A DNA stretch of 64,000 nt from Cryptomeria japonica (GCF_030272615.1 NC_081409.1:526864975-526928974), one strand, 5' to 3'; positions 22,715 to 35,568 are shown, numbered from the stretch's first letter. Notes: generated by a model from the letters alone, not told the origin. Numbers and translations are program-made.

Positions 22715-24167
22715 TTTTGGCATTTTGCATATAGATTGCATTAATGATATGTTGGCATTGATGTCAATTGAACTGGCGAATGGCATTCATGATATTGCTG
22801 ATGTTATTGTTGTTATTGCTATTGTCTTGTAACTGATATGATAAACCTTGAGGAAGATGTTGTAAACTGCTATATGGTAGTTTGTAAGTTGAATCAGTGT
22901 AAAGGGTTAAACCTTTCAATGTTTTGTAACCGGTAAACCCTACCGATGTAAAGGGTTAAAACCGAACTGATCAAGTTTGTTGGTTTAAGATCTAATGTTG
23001 AGCGGTAATGATGGAGACACGTGTGATCATTGAATAAGGATTAGTTCAGATTGATTTGGCACGTTTGTTTGTTATCTTAGAAAGGAGTAAGTGGTTTGCA
23101 TCTAATGCATAGCACGTGATGAGTTACAAAGTCCGATGAAGTGGTGATCATGGAGTGGTTGGAATTTTCTTGAAGAATGTGAAGAGATTGTTATGATTTC
23201 TAATGGTCAAGATTGTACCTACTTGTTTGTAATCTTGATGATGAGAATTAGGTTTTTGTTGTGTTACCGACCTAGTTGATTTGTATTTAAGATTGATGAT
23301 ATTGTTTTGTTAAGTGTTGGAAAAGTTAACAAGATTGGCAGAAACCAGTTGAGTGTGTGGTTGCCTAATCAGTGGATGGATCTGTAGTTTGAGTAAAGGC
23401 AGATTGAAGCTTAAGAAGGATTTGATCAAGAAGATGTAGTGCTATTCAGACAGATCAAGAAAACCTATTGTTTTTTAACAATTACAGTAGAAATTGAAAT
23501 CCCCTAATCGGGTAAGCTCCAACAAGCTTGGTTACTTTCTAAATCCTTTAACAATGTGGTCCATTAGTTTGGATTCTCAAATCTTCCAGCGAGGTTACTC
23601 CTAATAGGGTATTGTGATTTTAATCAAGGCATATTTGTAAATCCCCTAACTGGGTGATTCCTAACCAGAATTAGTTCTTAACATGACTTATTGTAAAAGC
23701 TTTAACAGGTTTGGCTCCTAATAGGGCAAACTTCAGAAGAGTTCAGATAGCTATCCTTGTCAGTCTCATGTCACCGTGGTTTTTACCTATTTGGGTTTTC
23801 CACATATAAATATTTATGTCAAGTGGTGAATGATTTTGTGGTTTTGATCTTATTTGTTGATTTAATTAACTACTCAACTATTCTGATAAGGCATGATAAC
23901 TAGAAGCATTGAGAGATGAATATGTTGACATATGTTTAAGCATTTTTGATGTTTACAAGATTGAAGGTGTTTACTGTTAAGTTGTCATAACAGTCAAACT
24001 GGTTGATGTTGCTTGATGTTGGTTAATGTTGAGTATTGATCTTGATAAGTGAAAGTTTACTTTGTGAGTTTGAATTTGAGTTTGGGAGTTTGTATCAGTT
24101 TTTTAGTATACTAATTCACCCCCCCCTCTCAGTATTCTACTGGATACTTATTCTTTCATCATACCAT
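22715..24167 (+). repeat. Cop1 3' LTR (about 1.45 kb)
   Basis: It follows the polypurine tract CCAAAGGGGGAGAT (22701-22714). By alignment with the Cop2 LTR start TGTTGGC it begins TTTTGGC, so TG has become TT. It ends with the stretch shared with the 5' remnant (AGTATAC, C-run, TCTCAGTATTCTAC) before CATGG. Confidence 0.8.
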
Positions 24168-24530
24168 CATGGGGTACTTATTGCTGGAATTTTATGCCAT
24201 TTGGGCTTAAGAATGCATGAGAAACTTATCAAAGAGCTATGACAACAATCTTCCATGATATGATGCATACATTTATGGAATATTATGTAGATGATATACT
24301 TGCAAAATCTCATACAAGACAAGAACATTTGAACATCTCGAGCAAGATCTTTGATAGGCTGGAAAGAGATCAGTTGAGATTAAATCCAATGAAATGTGCA
24401 TTTAGAGTAACCTCTGGAAAACTTCTCAGGTATACTATATCAGCTCGTGGAATTGAAGTAGATCCTGAAAAGGTCAAAGCCATCATGGAAATGGAGTCAC
24501 CTAGGAACATAAGTCAATTGTGATCTTTAT
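24168..24530 (+). pseudogene. TatA reverse transcriptase, C-terminal part
   Basis: The frame resumes after Cop1 with WGTYCWNFMPFGLKNA, then the intact catalytic box YYVDDILAKS at about 24282-24311, then LRLNPMKCAFRVTSGKLL, the conserved thumb-proximal motif of Ty3/gypsy RT. A stop in place of the expected residue after LKNA and another near 24522 mark decay. The first five bases, CATGG, are the target duplication shared with 17989-17993. Confidence 0.9.
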
Positions 24531-25029
24531 AGACAAAAAGTTGCAATCAATCAGAAGATTTGTCTCTCAATTAGCAGATAGATGTCATCCATTCACTCAT
24601 CTTTTACATAAGAATGTTCCATTCAAATGGGATAAAAAATGTGAAGAGGCTTTTATGTAAATCAAAGAATATCTCATGAATCCTCCAGTACTTATATCAC
24701 CAATCAAAGGGAAACCATTGTTACTCTATATCTCAGCGACAAATGTATTATTAGGTGCTCTCCTAGCACAACATGATGAAGAAGGAAAAGAAAGAGCAGT
24801 GTATTAAATCAGTAGAACAATTGCTGGCTATGAATTGAATTATACATCAATAGAGAAGACATGTCTAGCAGTTGCATTTGCAACTTAGAAGCAGCGACAT
24901 TATATGCTGACTTATTCTGTGAAACTGATAGCAAAGATAGATCCACTAAAGTATCTACTGAACAAGTCAACTTTGACATGCAGATTGGCCAAATGGGTTA
25001 TGATACTAAGTGAATTAGATATAGAGTAT
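24531..25029 (+). pseudogene. TatA native RNase H, first part
   Basis: RNase H removes the RNA strand during reverse transcription. RRFVSQLADRCHPFTHLLHK is the RT-RNase H connection. LLLYISATNVLLGALLAQ is the first strand of the native domain, with Ser where the catalytic Asp is expected, and LNYTSIEKTCLAVAFAT carries the Glu helix. Three in-frame stops occur. The frame ends at DIEY, where TatB inserted, and its last codons continue at 43129-43200 with VDRKAIKGEVIADQLAEAPL. Confidence 0.85.
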
Positions 25030-26138
25030 TGTTGGGTGAATATTTCGTCACCAGCGTACTAATGACAAAATATATAATTCACACAATGCTATGATAAGAA
25101 ATTAATCTCTCCTCTCATCAAGAGGAGGTTCCCTATAAAATTTCTCCTCTAATTAATAAGAAATTAAATTTGTGGGTTGGTGTTGGGCATATAACTCTCT
25201 TTTTTCAGAGTTTATTTATTCTCCCTTCACCTAGTTACAATTTCTCTACCTCTTCAGATACTTAAAGAAAAGAACTATTAATCTAACAAACTATACCAAG
25301 AGTTAATATTACGCAGCACAAAGTCTCCTTTATGGTAACACTAATTCACACTGATTGTTACAAATTAAAAAATTAGAAACTTAGCTTAAAGATCAAAGTC
25401 TTCAAGTATAGATTTCTAATCCATTAAACTACAAATAACCGCAACAATACAAAGCTTACTACAAGTCACTTAATTTATCAGCAGATTTCTCAAGTATGCT
25501 AAGAGCACAAAGTCTACTTTGAAAGATTTGAGAGCTCTCTAACCACGTAGCAATATCTTAAAGATCAAAGAAGTAAAGATAATATAGATTCAATGGACAT
25601 AGGAACATCAAATTATATAAATGAGTTTCTTGATACAACACAAAGTTTGTAATCAACAAAACTATTTTCTTTATTTGTTTGATAGGATTTTCACCACAAA
25701 AAGCCCAAAGCCTTAGTCGGGATAAAAAATCAGCAGAGTTTTGCTAAGCCTGAGAAAGATAAAATATTTACAAAAAGGTCCTCCTTATATAGGAAAATAA
25801 GTTGAGAAAAAGGTGGGCATAGTTGACTTGTTCAACCGCATAGTCCCATTTTACTACAACTACTACATAAAGAAAATGTGCAGCTGCACAAAAATTGACA
25901 ACATCTATCGGTGCAGCTGCATGAAGAAAGAGTGCCAAAAGGGGGTACTTCATTCTTGATTCTCTTCTTCATTGGATTTCTGGAAACATTTGAATTTAGC
26001 AAGGATGGCTTTAACCTCTGCTTCGTTCGGCATCAAGGTAGAACTTGTGATGATTTGGATGCGGGACATTGCATCTTGAATCTTCACCTATTTCTTTTTA
26101 ACATCCTTCAACATGGATGCGAGGACTTCAAAGCCGAC

Positions 26139-29100
26139 CTAAATTTCTAACAGTTTATCAAATGTATCAAGTGAGAAATCCTGTCCTGTGCATTGGTCCA
26201 TCAAGGAAAGGAATTCCTGTGTGATGACTTTAGCAATGAAAAGATTTTGATTGCCATCATACAAATAGCAAGGGAGATCACCAACTTTAGCAAAAATAAG
26301 GTCAACCTCATCATCACCTTCTTTCTTTTCCCGATCCAGCTCTGCAATCATTAAATTCATTGTCTCTTATTTATGAGAAAATAATGACAAGATCTAAATG
26401 TACTTCTCCCTTGTTGGAATTACCTTGTTCTCAACCAGGACATCTATCCTGAAATCCTCCATTTTGCTCCACAAGGTAGTGCTTTTCACAACTTCCTCAA
26501 TTTCCTGTGATAAAGAGGTTTTGAGTCTTTGCATTCAACTCTGGATCACTTAATTATCAGACAATAGTTCCACTATTGAGCTTAGAAGATGAGAGCCTTC
26601 TGACCTTAGCCGCAAGATCCATTCGTCCATCACCTGACCTTTAGCTCCTACCTATTCAATCTTTCTGAGAGCTTCAGTGTCTATTGATGATCCTATAGGT
26701 TCAACATCTTGAGAAGATTGTGTTACCTTTAAAAGAACGTTGGTTAGCTGTTCACACTTCTGCTTCAAGATATTTTTCTCATCCCTCTCCTGATCCAACC
26801 TTCTCAACAAAGAATTAAGGGCTATTGAGAATCTAATTTCACACTTTCATGTGTTTCCACCCCGAGCTCTACAACTTGCACGGTATAATCTTCTAATTGT
26901 ATGTTGCCTTTGTCCTTGTCTGACAATGGAATGATAACTTCAACATATTTTCTCTTGGAAGCTGGGTCTACTACCACATGAGATACTGTCTTTGGCTTTT
27001 TCGTTCCCTTAGGCTTTGGAGGAACTAAAAGTTCAAAGTCAAATTCATCAGGAGATATTACCTATTTTTTCCTCTTAGGGGCCACTACTTCCATCCAAGG
27101 GGGTAGTTTTGGATTAGATGATGGAATAGTAGCTCCTTTCTAACTTGGGGTCGAAGATTCAGGGGCAGGTTGACTGGAACTTGGAGCAATTGTGAGTGTT
27201 ACTGATGGTGCTGATATTGAAGCATCTAGTGGAACATTTGTTGCTGCTACCTCTTCAATTACATGTGGGAGAGTTGAGGGTTCTGTGAGTGTAACTTCAG
27301 CACTTACCAATGGAGGAATTGCTGTGATGGTGGTAGTAGTGGCGGGTAAATCTACCGAAACCTACTCTTCAAGTACATCTTGTAAGGATTCATTAAAATC
27401 TATCATGGTGGAGTCAAAAGTAGATGAAGGGATATCAACTAAATTAGAGAAGTTGGTTATAGTAAAAAATTGACCAACGGTCTCTGATTGTGTCATGCCC
27501 ATACTTAGCTCTCCATCTTCTTGAAAATCCTCATCCTCTTGGTCAGAATCAGAGTCAGAGTCAATAGAGTGGATGATTACTTGTGAGGTAATCGGGGCGT
27601 CAACTTCAGCTGGATGTGATACTTCCTCTGCGTGTACTTCCTCTTGATGAGGAATTTCACCTTCTTCAACCTCCTTTCCTTTTCCAACTTCACTGGCAGG
27701 TGGTTGCTCTGGCTCCTTCGCCACTGCTTCCTGTGATGCAGATAATGACTTACCCATCTTCGACCCTTTAACTATAAATTTGATTTTGGGTCCTTTACCT
27801 TTCTATTGTATCACAGGAGCTGAGGATAGTGCTTGTGAGTCTGCCCTGCTCTTTTTTCTTGTTTTAGCCGTTGCTGTCTTTCCCAATGGGCCATCACTGT
27901 TTTCATCATCTCTTGAACTAGTGGGAAGTTGTTTCATCCTAAGGTTCTATTTTAGTAACCAAGCATTGGTGTTCACTAAAATAGGATAAATCCTCTGTGT
28001 AATAGATTTGCTTTCTTTCTTTGACCATTGCACAAGTGGAATTGGGGAGTCAGCAATCTTCTTCTCGTAATAAACAGGGTCCACTATGTCATCTGTGTCT
28101 TCCATGGTCATTGGGATCTTAGCTAAATCCAAATTTTCAATTTGTTCCAGAGTAAGGCGGCTGAAATCCATCCTTCTTATATCCTCCTCATTTTGACAAT
28201 CTGCCCAAACATCCTCAAACCTATAAACATGAGTATAAGTCCTTTTGAGTTTGTTCTTTATACCCTAAAAATCAAAATCAGTTCAGGCCTTGAATCTTCT
28301 CATGGTATTCCACTGCATTTCCTCCTCCATATTTTTGGCCTTGGGGTTGGTTAGCATTGAATACCTGCCAATTGACTCTGGGAATTTCAACCCAATCTTA
28401 TGTGCTTGTGATTGTTTCTCATGCACATTAATCAGTTGTCTGCACAACTCCATAAGGATGATTTTATCTAAAGGAAACCTTGGAAGAATGAAGGGCTCAC
28501 CTGAGAAACATCCAATTCGTATATAGGTGAATGTGGGAAACTGTAGAAATACACACCCAAAATGAGACACCCTGCTGTAAGCGGCCTCTGATATTCTTCT
28601 CTTCTGTAGGCCTTTATCAAAAATGCACTCCCATACAACAAAGAAGGCATCATTAACCCTTATGTAATGATTACCTTGATTCTTGATTGTTAGCTGATCA
28701 TAGTACTCCCAAACAGGCACCACTCTTCTATCACCCCTAGTAGACAAGCTTGGATATTGCCTCATTGAAGTAGCTACATAAACTAGGTATGAGGTCATGT
28801 AAAAAATCAGTGTTACCTTGACCTCCTTCAATTGAGCACAAAGCACATCACTGATCTGTTATCCCCAATCAATTCTTGCACCCCCTTTTCTGATTATATT
28901 TATGTAATAAGACATCCAACTTTGAAAATAATGAGTCTTTTAATCCTCTCACTCTAGATAACATGGTGACCATGTCATTATATTACTCATTAAAAATCAC
29001 TCCTATGGAAAGACTTAGGCCATCGTAAGGTGAGGGAAGTTCTTGCAATAGAGAGATAAATAGTATTGATCACTTTTTTGCATTTATCCTCATGTTTCTC

Positions 29101-29552
29101 ATAGTACTCTTGAGCACTCTCTTGAGAAATATCAGCTACTTCTTCAACTAATGAACCTTTAAAGACACTATTGAAGAATACACTATCTAGAGTCATGATG
29201 ACATTCTGATCTTCATATTTCACTTGCCTTGTGCTTGGATCAAAGTGATTAGCTACTGCCAGTATAAATTCAGGATCACGCGCCACAACTGGGAAAGATG
29301 CATACTTATGTAGCTCAGATTTGATTAAACTGGTTAGATGTGCAGGAGACCTTTGAACCCGGTCAAAAAATTCTTGCATATCAACATGCCCAATTTCAGT
29401 GTCTCTGATCTCCTTAATATTTGAGTCCACTAAAGTCTCGGGGTACAGATTCAAGTACCTATCGTACTTGTATTTCATCTTTTTGATGATGCTTTACTTG
29501 GAGAAGGTTGTCCTGAGGAAGACTCGGGTTTGTTGTGAGAGAGCTTTGACAT
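26139..29552 (-). pseudogene. Long ORF inside the TatB left LTR (second copy)
   Basis: The homologue of 38294-41692 in the other LTR, with its own independent stops and frameshifts (for example an early frame loss near 29490 and stops near 28870, 27970 and 26640). Open pieces at 28990-29478, 28283-28846, 27947-28171, 27362-27757 and 26139-26360 line up in order with the right copy. The two copies break in different places, so the shared frame predates insertion and reflects a once open coding sequence. Confidence 0.75.
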
Positions 29553-29724
29553 TTGTGAACAATGACTACATTCAACACTAATGATTAGCTATTCATCATA
29601 ATCAAAAATCAATTTTTCTCAAACGGATCAAAAAATGGGACTCAAAACAGGCTTAGGAGTAAAACTGCCAAAAACAACAGGTCGGGGAAAACAGTCCGAT
29701 CTGCTTCTTTGCAAACAAAAATTT

Positions 29725-30815
29725 GCACATCGGAGTTTAAAGTACGATGTGCAGTCTCGGGACAGGTTATCAACACATCGGAGTTTAAACTCTGATGTGC
29801 AAATTGGGAAAGATATCAACACAACGGACTTTAAAGTCCGATGTTTTGGGCAAAACTTAAAACAAGCACATCGGACTTTAAAGTCCGATGTGCAATCTAG
29901 AAAAGATTAAAGGCACATCAAACTTTAAAGTATGATGTGCTTTAAAAGGGGAATGATAACTGGTTGACATGTCGAGTTTTAAAACTTGACATGCCGACCT
30001 ACTCGCCTCCGCATATCAGATTTTAAAGTCCGATATGCGAAGACTAAGATCCTGCATATCGTACTTTAAAATCCGATATGCGGAGGGGATTAATCCTTAG
30101 CTGCACACTGGACTTTAAAATCCGTTATGCAACTTAACAGAGGGGGCTCCAGAGGGCAATTGGGTTTTGAAATCCGATTGTCTTCTAGAGCAAGGGAGAC
30201 AATCGGATTTCAAAATCCGATTCCCCTCCAGAGAGAAATCCAAAAAAAAACAAAAAAAACAACACACGAAACGGAAGACAAAAAGAAAACCGAAAAGAAA
30301 ACAAAAACCCTACCTTGCAGCAAAGGAGATGCAAAAATCCAACAAGGAGAGATCCGCCTGAGTCACGATGAAGAAAATCCAAGTTGCGAGGAAGAAAATA
30401 GAGGAGGGGGCGCGTAAGACAGACCAAAACGAAGATTAAAACGCAAAAAATAGCTTTATAAAGCATTTAACAAACCCTAATTTATCAATAAATGCGCTAT
30501 TTAATGCAACTCGCAGTTGCATGTCAGGATTTAAAGTCTGACATGGAACTAGGGACACTTGAACTTTGGACTTTAAAGTCTGACATGCAACTTAGAACAA
30601 ATCACCTGCAGTTCAGACTTTAAAGTCCGAACTGCAGGCTAAAACAAACTGCAGTTCGGACTTTAAAGTTTGAACTACAGGCTAAGACCACATGCAGTTC
30701 GAACTTTAAAGTCTGAACTGCAGTTAAGGAATCCTGCAAATACACATTGGACTTTAAAGTCCGATGTGTTTTTAGCAAAAAGGACCCTGCAGTTTGGACT
30801 TTAAAATCTGAACTC
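29725..30815. repeat. Array of 18 palindromes in the TatB left LTR
   Basis: Eighteen units of 26-29 bp, each with a core close to GGACTTTAAAGTCC and arms that form mirror-complement pairs: CACATC/GATGTG, CATATC/GATATG, CATGTC/GACATG, CAGTTC/GAACTG or AATC/GATT. Spacing varies from about 15 to 300 bp. Each can fold into a hairpin or, as duplex DNA, offers a two-fold symmetric site. Confidence 0.92.
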
Positions 30816-30989
30816 CAGGCTAAGACTGCAAACTAAAAGAACAAGAAAAACAATAAAAATGAAAAGCAAAGGACGAAACGAACTAACCGACCAAGTTGGT
30901 TAAGCTCTCCCAGAGACCATAAGGTATGAAACTGACTAGTTTCGTAGGGTTTCCTCACAATTTTGGCTGTGCTAAAATCGAGGACAACA

Positions 30990-31150
30990 ACTTGCTCTGA
31001 CTGGGGAACAAGCTGCACCACTTGAAGCTTGTAGAATCCATAACTCCGAGTGCCTGTATCCATTGGGCTATAGAGTCAGGTGATGAAAAGACTAAAAAGA
31101 AAAGATTATACATATTTTTACAAAAAGTACAACTTCCTTTAAATTGCTCT
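30990..31150. other. TatB region between integrase and 3' LTR
   Basis: Only about 160 bp. On the minus strand it has no long purine run before the LTR; the last bases read CCCCAGTCAGAGCAAGT. The polypurine tract is therefore mutated, displaced or unusual. Confidence 0.6.
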
Positions 31151-32289
31151 CTATTGAGTAAAGAGCTTCAAATGTTCTCTACTATGAGGTAGCGAGAACG
31201 AGGTACCATCTGCATATGCAAGTAAGTAGCTATGCTCACCACATACTTCATGAATAGTGAAGGGACCTCTCCATAAGGAATCAAACTTTCCATGCAAAAC
31301 CTTTGGTTCCCTCCTCTTGTCCCATAACAGGACTTGATCACCAACTGCGAAGTCACGAGAAGTTGTTTTCCTATCAAACAATGCCTTCACTTGGCTTTGG
31401 TGTGCAACAATCCTATCTACCACTTCAGCCCTTGTCTCTTCCAGTTGAGAAATAAACATAATCAGCTTATCCAGTGAATCTTGATATGTTTCTTCTTCAA
31501 TGGCCTTGGCGAGCTTTAATGCTGGAAGTTCTACAGTGATCGGAATCTCAGCATTCAACCCATACAAAAGTTGAAAAGGTGACATACCGATTGATCTTTT
31601 TGGAGTTATACCATCCACCCATAACGCATCATAAAGAGCTTTATGCCGAGTCCGTTGTTTCTCATCAACAAGTTTCCTCATAATAGTAACCGAATTCTTG
31701 TTGCTTGACTCAACTTGACCATTTCCTTGTGGATAATAGTTAGATGAGTGTGAAAGAGTAATACTATGATCAAAGAAAAAGTCAATTATCTCATAAGATG
31801 AAAACATGAAGCATTATCATCTACAATCTTATGAGGAACACCAAACCTTGAGATGATGTTCTCCTTTAGAAATTGACAAACCACCGCCGAGGTAGATTGC
31901 TTAGTTGGAATTGCCTCCACCCACTTGGTGAAGTAATCCATTGCTGTGAGGATGTATATGTGACCTGCACTTGATGTTGGATTGACAGGTCCAATGAAGT
32001 CCAACCCCCACTATTTGAAAGGCTCTTCAATTATTACTGGCTTTAGTGGGAGAGTAGCTAATTTAGGCTTGCCAAGAAATTGCTGACATTGCTCACACTT
32101 ACGAACCCAACTGTATGTATCTTTAAACAATGTTGGCCAGTAATACCTTGCACGTAAGATTTTGTGTGCAGAATTAGGGGCAGAAAAATGTCCTCCACAA
32201 GCAAGATCATGACAAGCTTGAAGTAATCTTACTTGCTGTTGTTTGTCCATGCAGCGCAGGAAATTGCTGTCCAGACCCTTCTTGTACAA
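31151..32289 (-). pseudogene. TatB integrase
   Basis: HHCC: HDLACGGHFSAPNSAHKILR then CEQCQ. Core: MDFIGPVNPTSSAGHIYIL (first Asp), IVDDNASCF (second Asp) and PQGNGQVESSNK (Glu), all catalytic residues present. A stop near 32010 and a frameshift near 31795 break it. The C-terminal part has GDQVLLWDKRREPKVLHGKF, SLWRGPFTIHEV and HLKLFTQ before the stop at 31151. Confidence 0.9.
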
Positions 32290-32333
32290 ACCATTATCCC
32301 ATAGGACAAATTCACTGCTTTAAGCTTTAAGGT

Positions 32334-32999
32334 TCACTTTTCTTTTCTTGGTAGGTGTGCATGACAATCTCCATATGTTAAGAGATATGCCAGGTCAGAA
32401 TACCACTCAACAATAGTGCTAACAAATAGAACATGAGGAAGATCTTGATTGATACCTTCATTTTCTAGTACCACTTCATCTATTGATTTGTTGTTAGCTA
32501 TCAACTGACATAAACCTTTTCCATGAACCAACTTAGTGGGCTTGATTTCCATATCATATTCTTGAATCTTAGCAACCCAATTGCCCCTTTTTGTTCCAAA
32601 CTCTTGTTGTGTCAGAATAGACTTGACAACAACATCAGGAATAAGAGCAATGCCATGCAAATTCAGAATATAGAACCTGAAATGTTTAACCGCTTTCACC
32701 ATGCCAAAAGCATGCTTCTCCATTTTTGAGTATTTCAACTCATGAGCCTTCAACGGATAACTCATGAATGCAATAGGTGATTCCACACCTTCATTATTTC
32801 TCTACATTAGTATAGCCCAACAAGTATGATCAGATGCATAGCTATACTTAATGAATTCTTTAGTATAATCTAGGCACACTAAGACTAGAGCATTTTCCAT
32901 GGCTTCCTTGATCTGATGGAAAGCTTGCTTCCCTTCGAGAGTCCATTTGAAGAGAGAATTACCTTTCATCATATTAACTATATGACGAGTCTGTTCAAC
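32334..32999 (-). pseudogene. TatB native RNase H
   Basis: SLFKWTLEGKQAFHQIKEAM, then FIKYSYASDHTCWAILM (Asp near 32836), a stop, and AFMSYPLKAHELKYSKMEKH (Glu helix), AKIQEYDMEIKPTKLVHGKG and IANN follow the Ty3/gypsy native RNase H. It shows that TatB keeps both RNase H types. Confidence 0.87.
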
Positions 33000-34060
33000 A
33001 AAGTATAGAATGAATCTTCGCAAGAAATTAAATTTACCAAAGAAAGAATGAACAATGATCTTACTTGTTGGCAAGGAAAGGTCACGAATAGCTTTTGCCC
33101 TTTCTACATCAATTTTTATACCTTCCTTTGAAACAATATGCCCAAGCAATTTACCTTTAGTGACCCCAAAAATAGATTTCTTGGGATTGAGAGAAATTCC
33201 ATGTTGACGACATTTCTCTAAGACTTGTTGTAGATGGGAAAAATGATCTTGACGTTCCTTAGAATAAACCATCAAATCGTCTAGATAGACCACAATGAAC
33301 TTACCAAGAAAACTTCAGAAGGCCAAGTCCATTGCACGTTGGAAAGTTGCTCCCGCATTTATTGATCCAAAAGGCATCCTGCGATATGAAAAGGTACCCC
33401 AAGGTGTAGTGAATGCGGTCTTATGTTGATCTTGCTCCAGCACTTCTACTTGATTATAACCTAAAAACCCATCCAACATGGTCATCATTTCTGCTCCAGT
33501 AACAGCTTGTAGGACATGGTCCATGACAGGTAAAGGATAATTATCCTTCAAGGATGCTTGATTCAAGTTTCAGAAATCTACACATATCTGAATTTCACCA
33601 TTCTTCTTGAGTACAGGTACAATATTAGCTATCCAAGAAGAATGGTGGATGGGGAAGATTATCCTTGCTTTCAACATCTTTTGTACTTCAGCAAAGATAG
33701 TGTCGGAGATTTTTGGGTTGTATTGCCTTTGCTTCTGACGAAAAGGCATAATACTTGGTTTCAATGGAATGTCATGGTGGAGCTCTTTGGGACGAAAAGT
33801 CTTTAGATCTTCATAGGAGTATGCTAAGAAGTCAACATACTGCTGCAATAATGCAGCAAATTTTTGCCTTTCTCCTTGTGAACAACACTTTCCAATGTTG
33901 ATCATTTTTGGATTGTCTTCAGTACCAATGTTTATTTGTTCATATTCGATTGACCCTGTAGTTGATCTTTGTTGCATCTTAACATAGTGATCATGCTTGT
34001 CAAAAAGCTTTTCGAGCGAAACTAGACCCTTGGGGATCTTGTTTCCTTTTAATTGTAGAA
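33000..34060 (-). pseudogene. TatB reverse transcriptase
   Basis: HHDIPLKPSIMPFRQKQRQY, ARIIFPIHHSSWIANIVPVL and GEIQICVDF come from the 472-codon frame (ending 33570). A stop replaces the following residue, then NQASLKDNYPLPVMDHVL, MLDGFLGYNQVE, KTAFTTPWGTFSYRRMPFG and the catalytic VYLDDLMVYS near 33280 follow. Thumb: SLNPKKSIFGVTKGKLLGHI. Stops occur at about 33569 and 33315. Confidence 0.9.
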
Positions 34061-34298
34061 ATTTCTCTCCTGTTTCTACGTCAACACTTTCAATTGCATC
34101 CTTTGAAGGGCAGTGACTACCTTCAAAGTATAGATCATCAAAATTGTCAGAAGTCTGCAAGAAATTTATTACATGATGATCATCATTAAATACTTGCCAA
34201 TGATCAGAGTTGTCAGGTACGCTTGGCCGGAAAACTAACTCAACGACATAAGTTGATCCTGAAAAATCTTTGTGAGGAACCAAAGAAGTTTCTGATAT

Positions 34299-34664
34299 TT
34301 CTAATGAGTCACCCCTGTCATTGAATTCATGGGAAACTACAGATATATCAAAAGAATCAAATGCTTCTATTAAATCCCAAACAAGGTTGCGGTAGTGCCG
34401 TAGCCTTTTACTCCTTGTTTGATATATGTTCCTGACTTGACAGACTATTAACTTAGCATCTCCTTGAGCATGAAAGTTCTTGATTCCCTTCTTCTGAGCA
34501 ACATTCATTCCCAGAAGGAGGGATTCGTACTCAGCAGTGTTATTTGTGTTATCGAACTGCAATTTGAAGGAGAAAGGGAAAAGATTACCCTCAGGAGAAA
34601 CCAAACTAATACCGGCTCCTGATCTAGTAGAAGAACAACTGCCATCAAACTCTAGCATCCAAAC
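34299..34664 (-). pseudogene. TatB archaeal-type RNase H, located upstream of RT
   Basis: This is residues 109-230 of a 472-codon frame that starts at 34988. Signature: MLEFDGSCSSTRSGAGISLV, NNTAEYESLLLGMNVAQKKG, HAQGDAKLIVCQV and HEFNDRGDSLE, with Asp115, Glu153, Asp177 and Asp227 in the four catalytic positions. The same frame continues through a 180-residue spacer into the RT fingers. In TatA the equivalent domain lies after native RNase H. The domain appears intact here. Confidence 0.88.
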
Positions 34665-35019
34665 ATCATTTGGACTACCAATGTTGACGGTATCAAAATT
34701 GAGAATTTCTTGTTGTGAAGTTGAAGATCCTTCTGATTCAATAACACTACTTTCACAATTACTTTCACAATCAATTGGGAAATAATTGAGTGAAGTATCA
34801 ACTTCACTCTCAGGAGTCATCTTTAAACCATCATCAACATGCATGAAATAATTACCCATGCCTGATGATTCAAAAATAATCTGGGCCCGTTTATCGTCGG
34901 ACTTGACAATGGTATATTTTGATTCTTTTTTTGGAAGTAACCTTTGGACAACTCCTTTAACTAGGATATGAGCCTCAGTCATATCCATGTTTAACTCACC
35001 CCCAACATCTCTACATAAA

Positions 35020-35400
35020 TTTATTCACAACAATATCCCATAGGAAGTTGGTACATCGGCTACCAGTACTGTCATTTTGATTTTCTTTTCTAGGAATGAA
35101 GCAAAGGCAAACTATGCATCCTTGATTTGACCAATCAAAGGAACTTGTTTGTTATCCATAGAGAAACACCTTCCAAATATTTTGGTCAAAGTTAAACCAA
35201 GGGCATTGGCAACTTTTGACAGCATAACATTATCAGATGCCCCAGAATCAATTACACAGTTACTAAGCTTGTAACCATTTATTAACAAAGAGATGTAAAA
35301 TGGTTCTATCTTCTCGACAAGAGAAGGGGAAGTTACTAGGTTGTTTTGAAGCAAGTTTGATTTTGGAAGATTACTAGGGGTAGTGTCTTTTTATTTAACA
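35020..35400 (-). pseudogene. TatB protease
   Basis: PFYISLLINGYKLSNCVIDS, followed by GASDNVMLSKVANALGL, contains the D-S-G active site at about 35240. The open piece is 35112-35354, and a stop at 35112 precedes further conserved positions. It would process the polyprotein. Confidence 0.85.
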
Positions 35401-35568
35401 AATTTGACCAAATAGTCAAATTGATCTGGGTTAGATCTCAAAAATTCAACTTCAGACATTTGTATTTTGGTTTTCTTTGCATGATCTAAAACATCAAATT
35501 ACTGAAAGGAATTCATCACTTAAGATGGATTTGGATTCTCATTTTGAGAATTTAAAATATTTGGTACA

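Larger units (their letters stand above)
17994..24167 (+). mobile_element. Cop1: Ty1/copia retrotransposon in the TatA RT gene
   Basis: It is flanked by CATGG (17989-17993 and 24168-24172), and the TatA frame reads through when it is removed. The order gag, protease, integrase, RT, RNase H is that of Ty1/copia. The 3' LTR is about 1.45 kb but only about 110 bp remain at the 5' end, so the 5' LTR was truncated, probably after insertion. Every gene carries stops. It resembles Cop2 in gene order, LTR start and the hairpin-like LTR end, so the two are related families. Confidence 0.9.
25030..30989 (-). repeat. TatB 3' LTR (left copy, 5,960 bp)
   Basis: The plus-strand ends are TGTTGGGTGAAT and GGACAACA, and it is collinear with 37187-43128 throughout. 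On the minus strand the order is palindrome array (30815-29725), LTR ORF (29552-26139), TATA box (25784-25792), then about 750 bp of R-U5. Confidence 0.93.

Noticed and set aside
27192-27473. Plus-strand V/T/S-rich frames antisense to the TatB LTR ORF (also 39348-39572 and 39831-40127)
   Set aside because: They are mirror readings of the low-complexity part of the real minus-strand frame.
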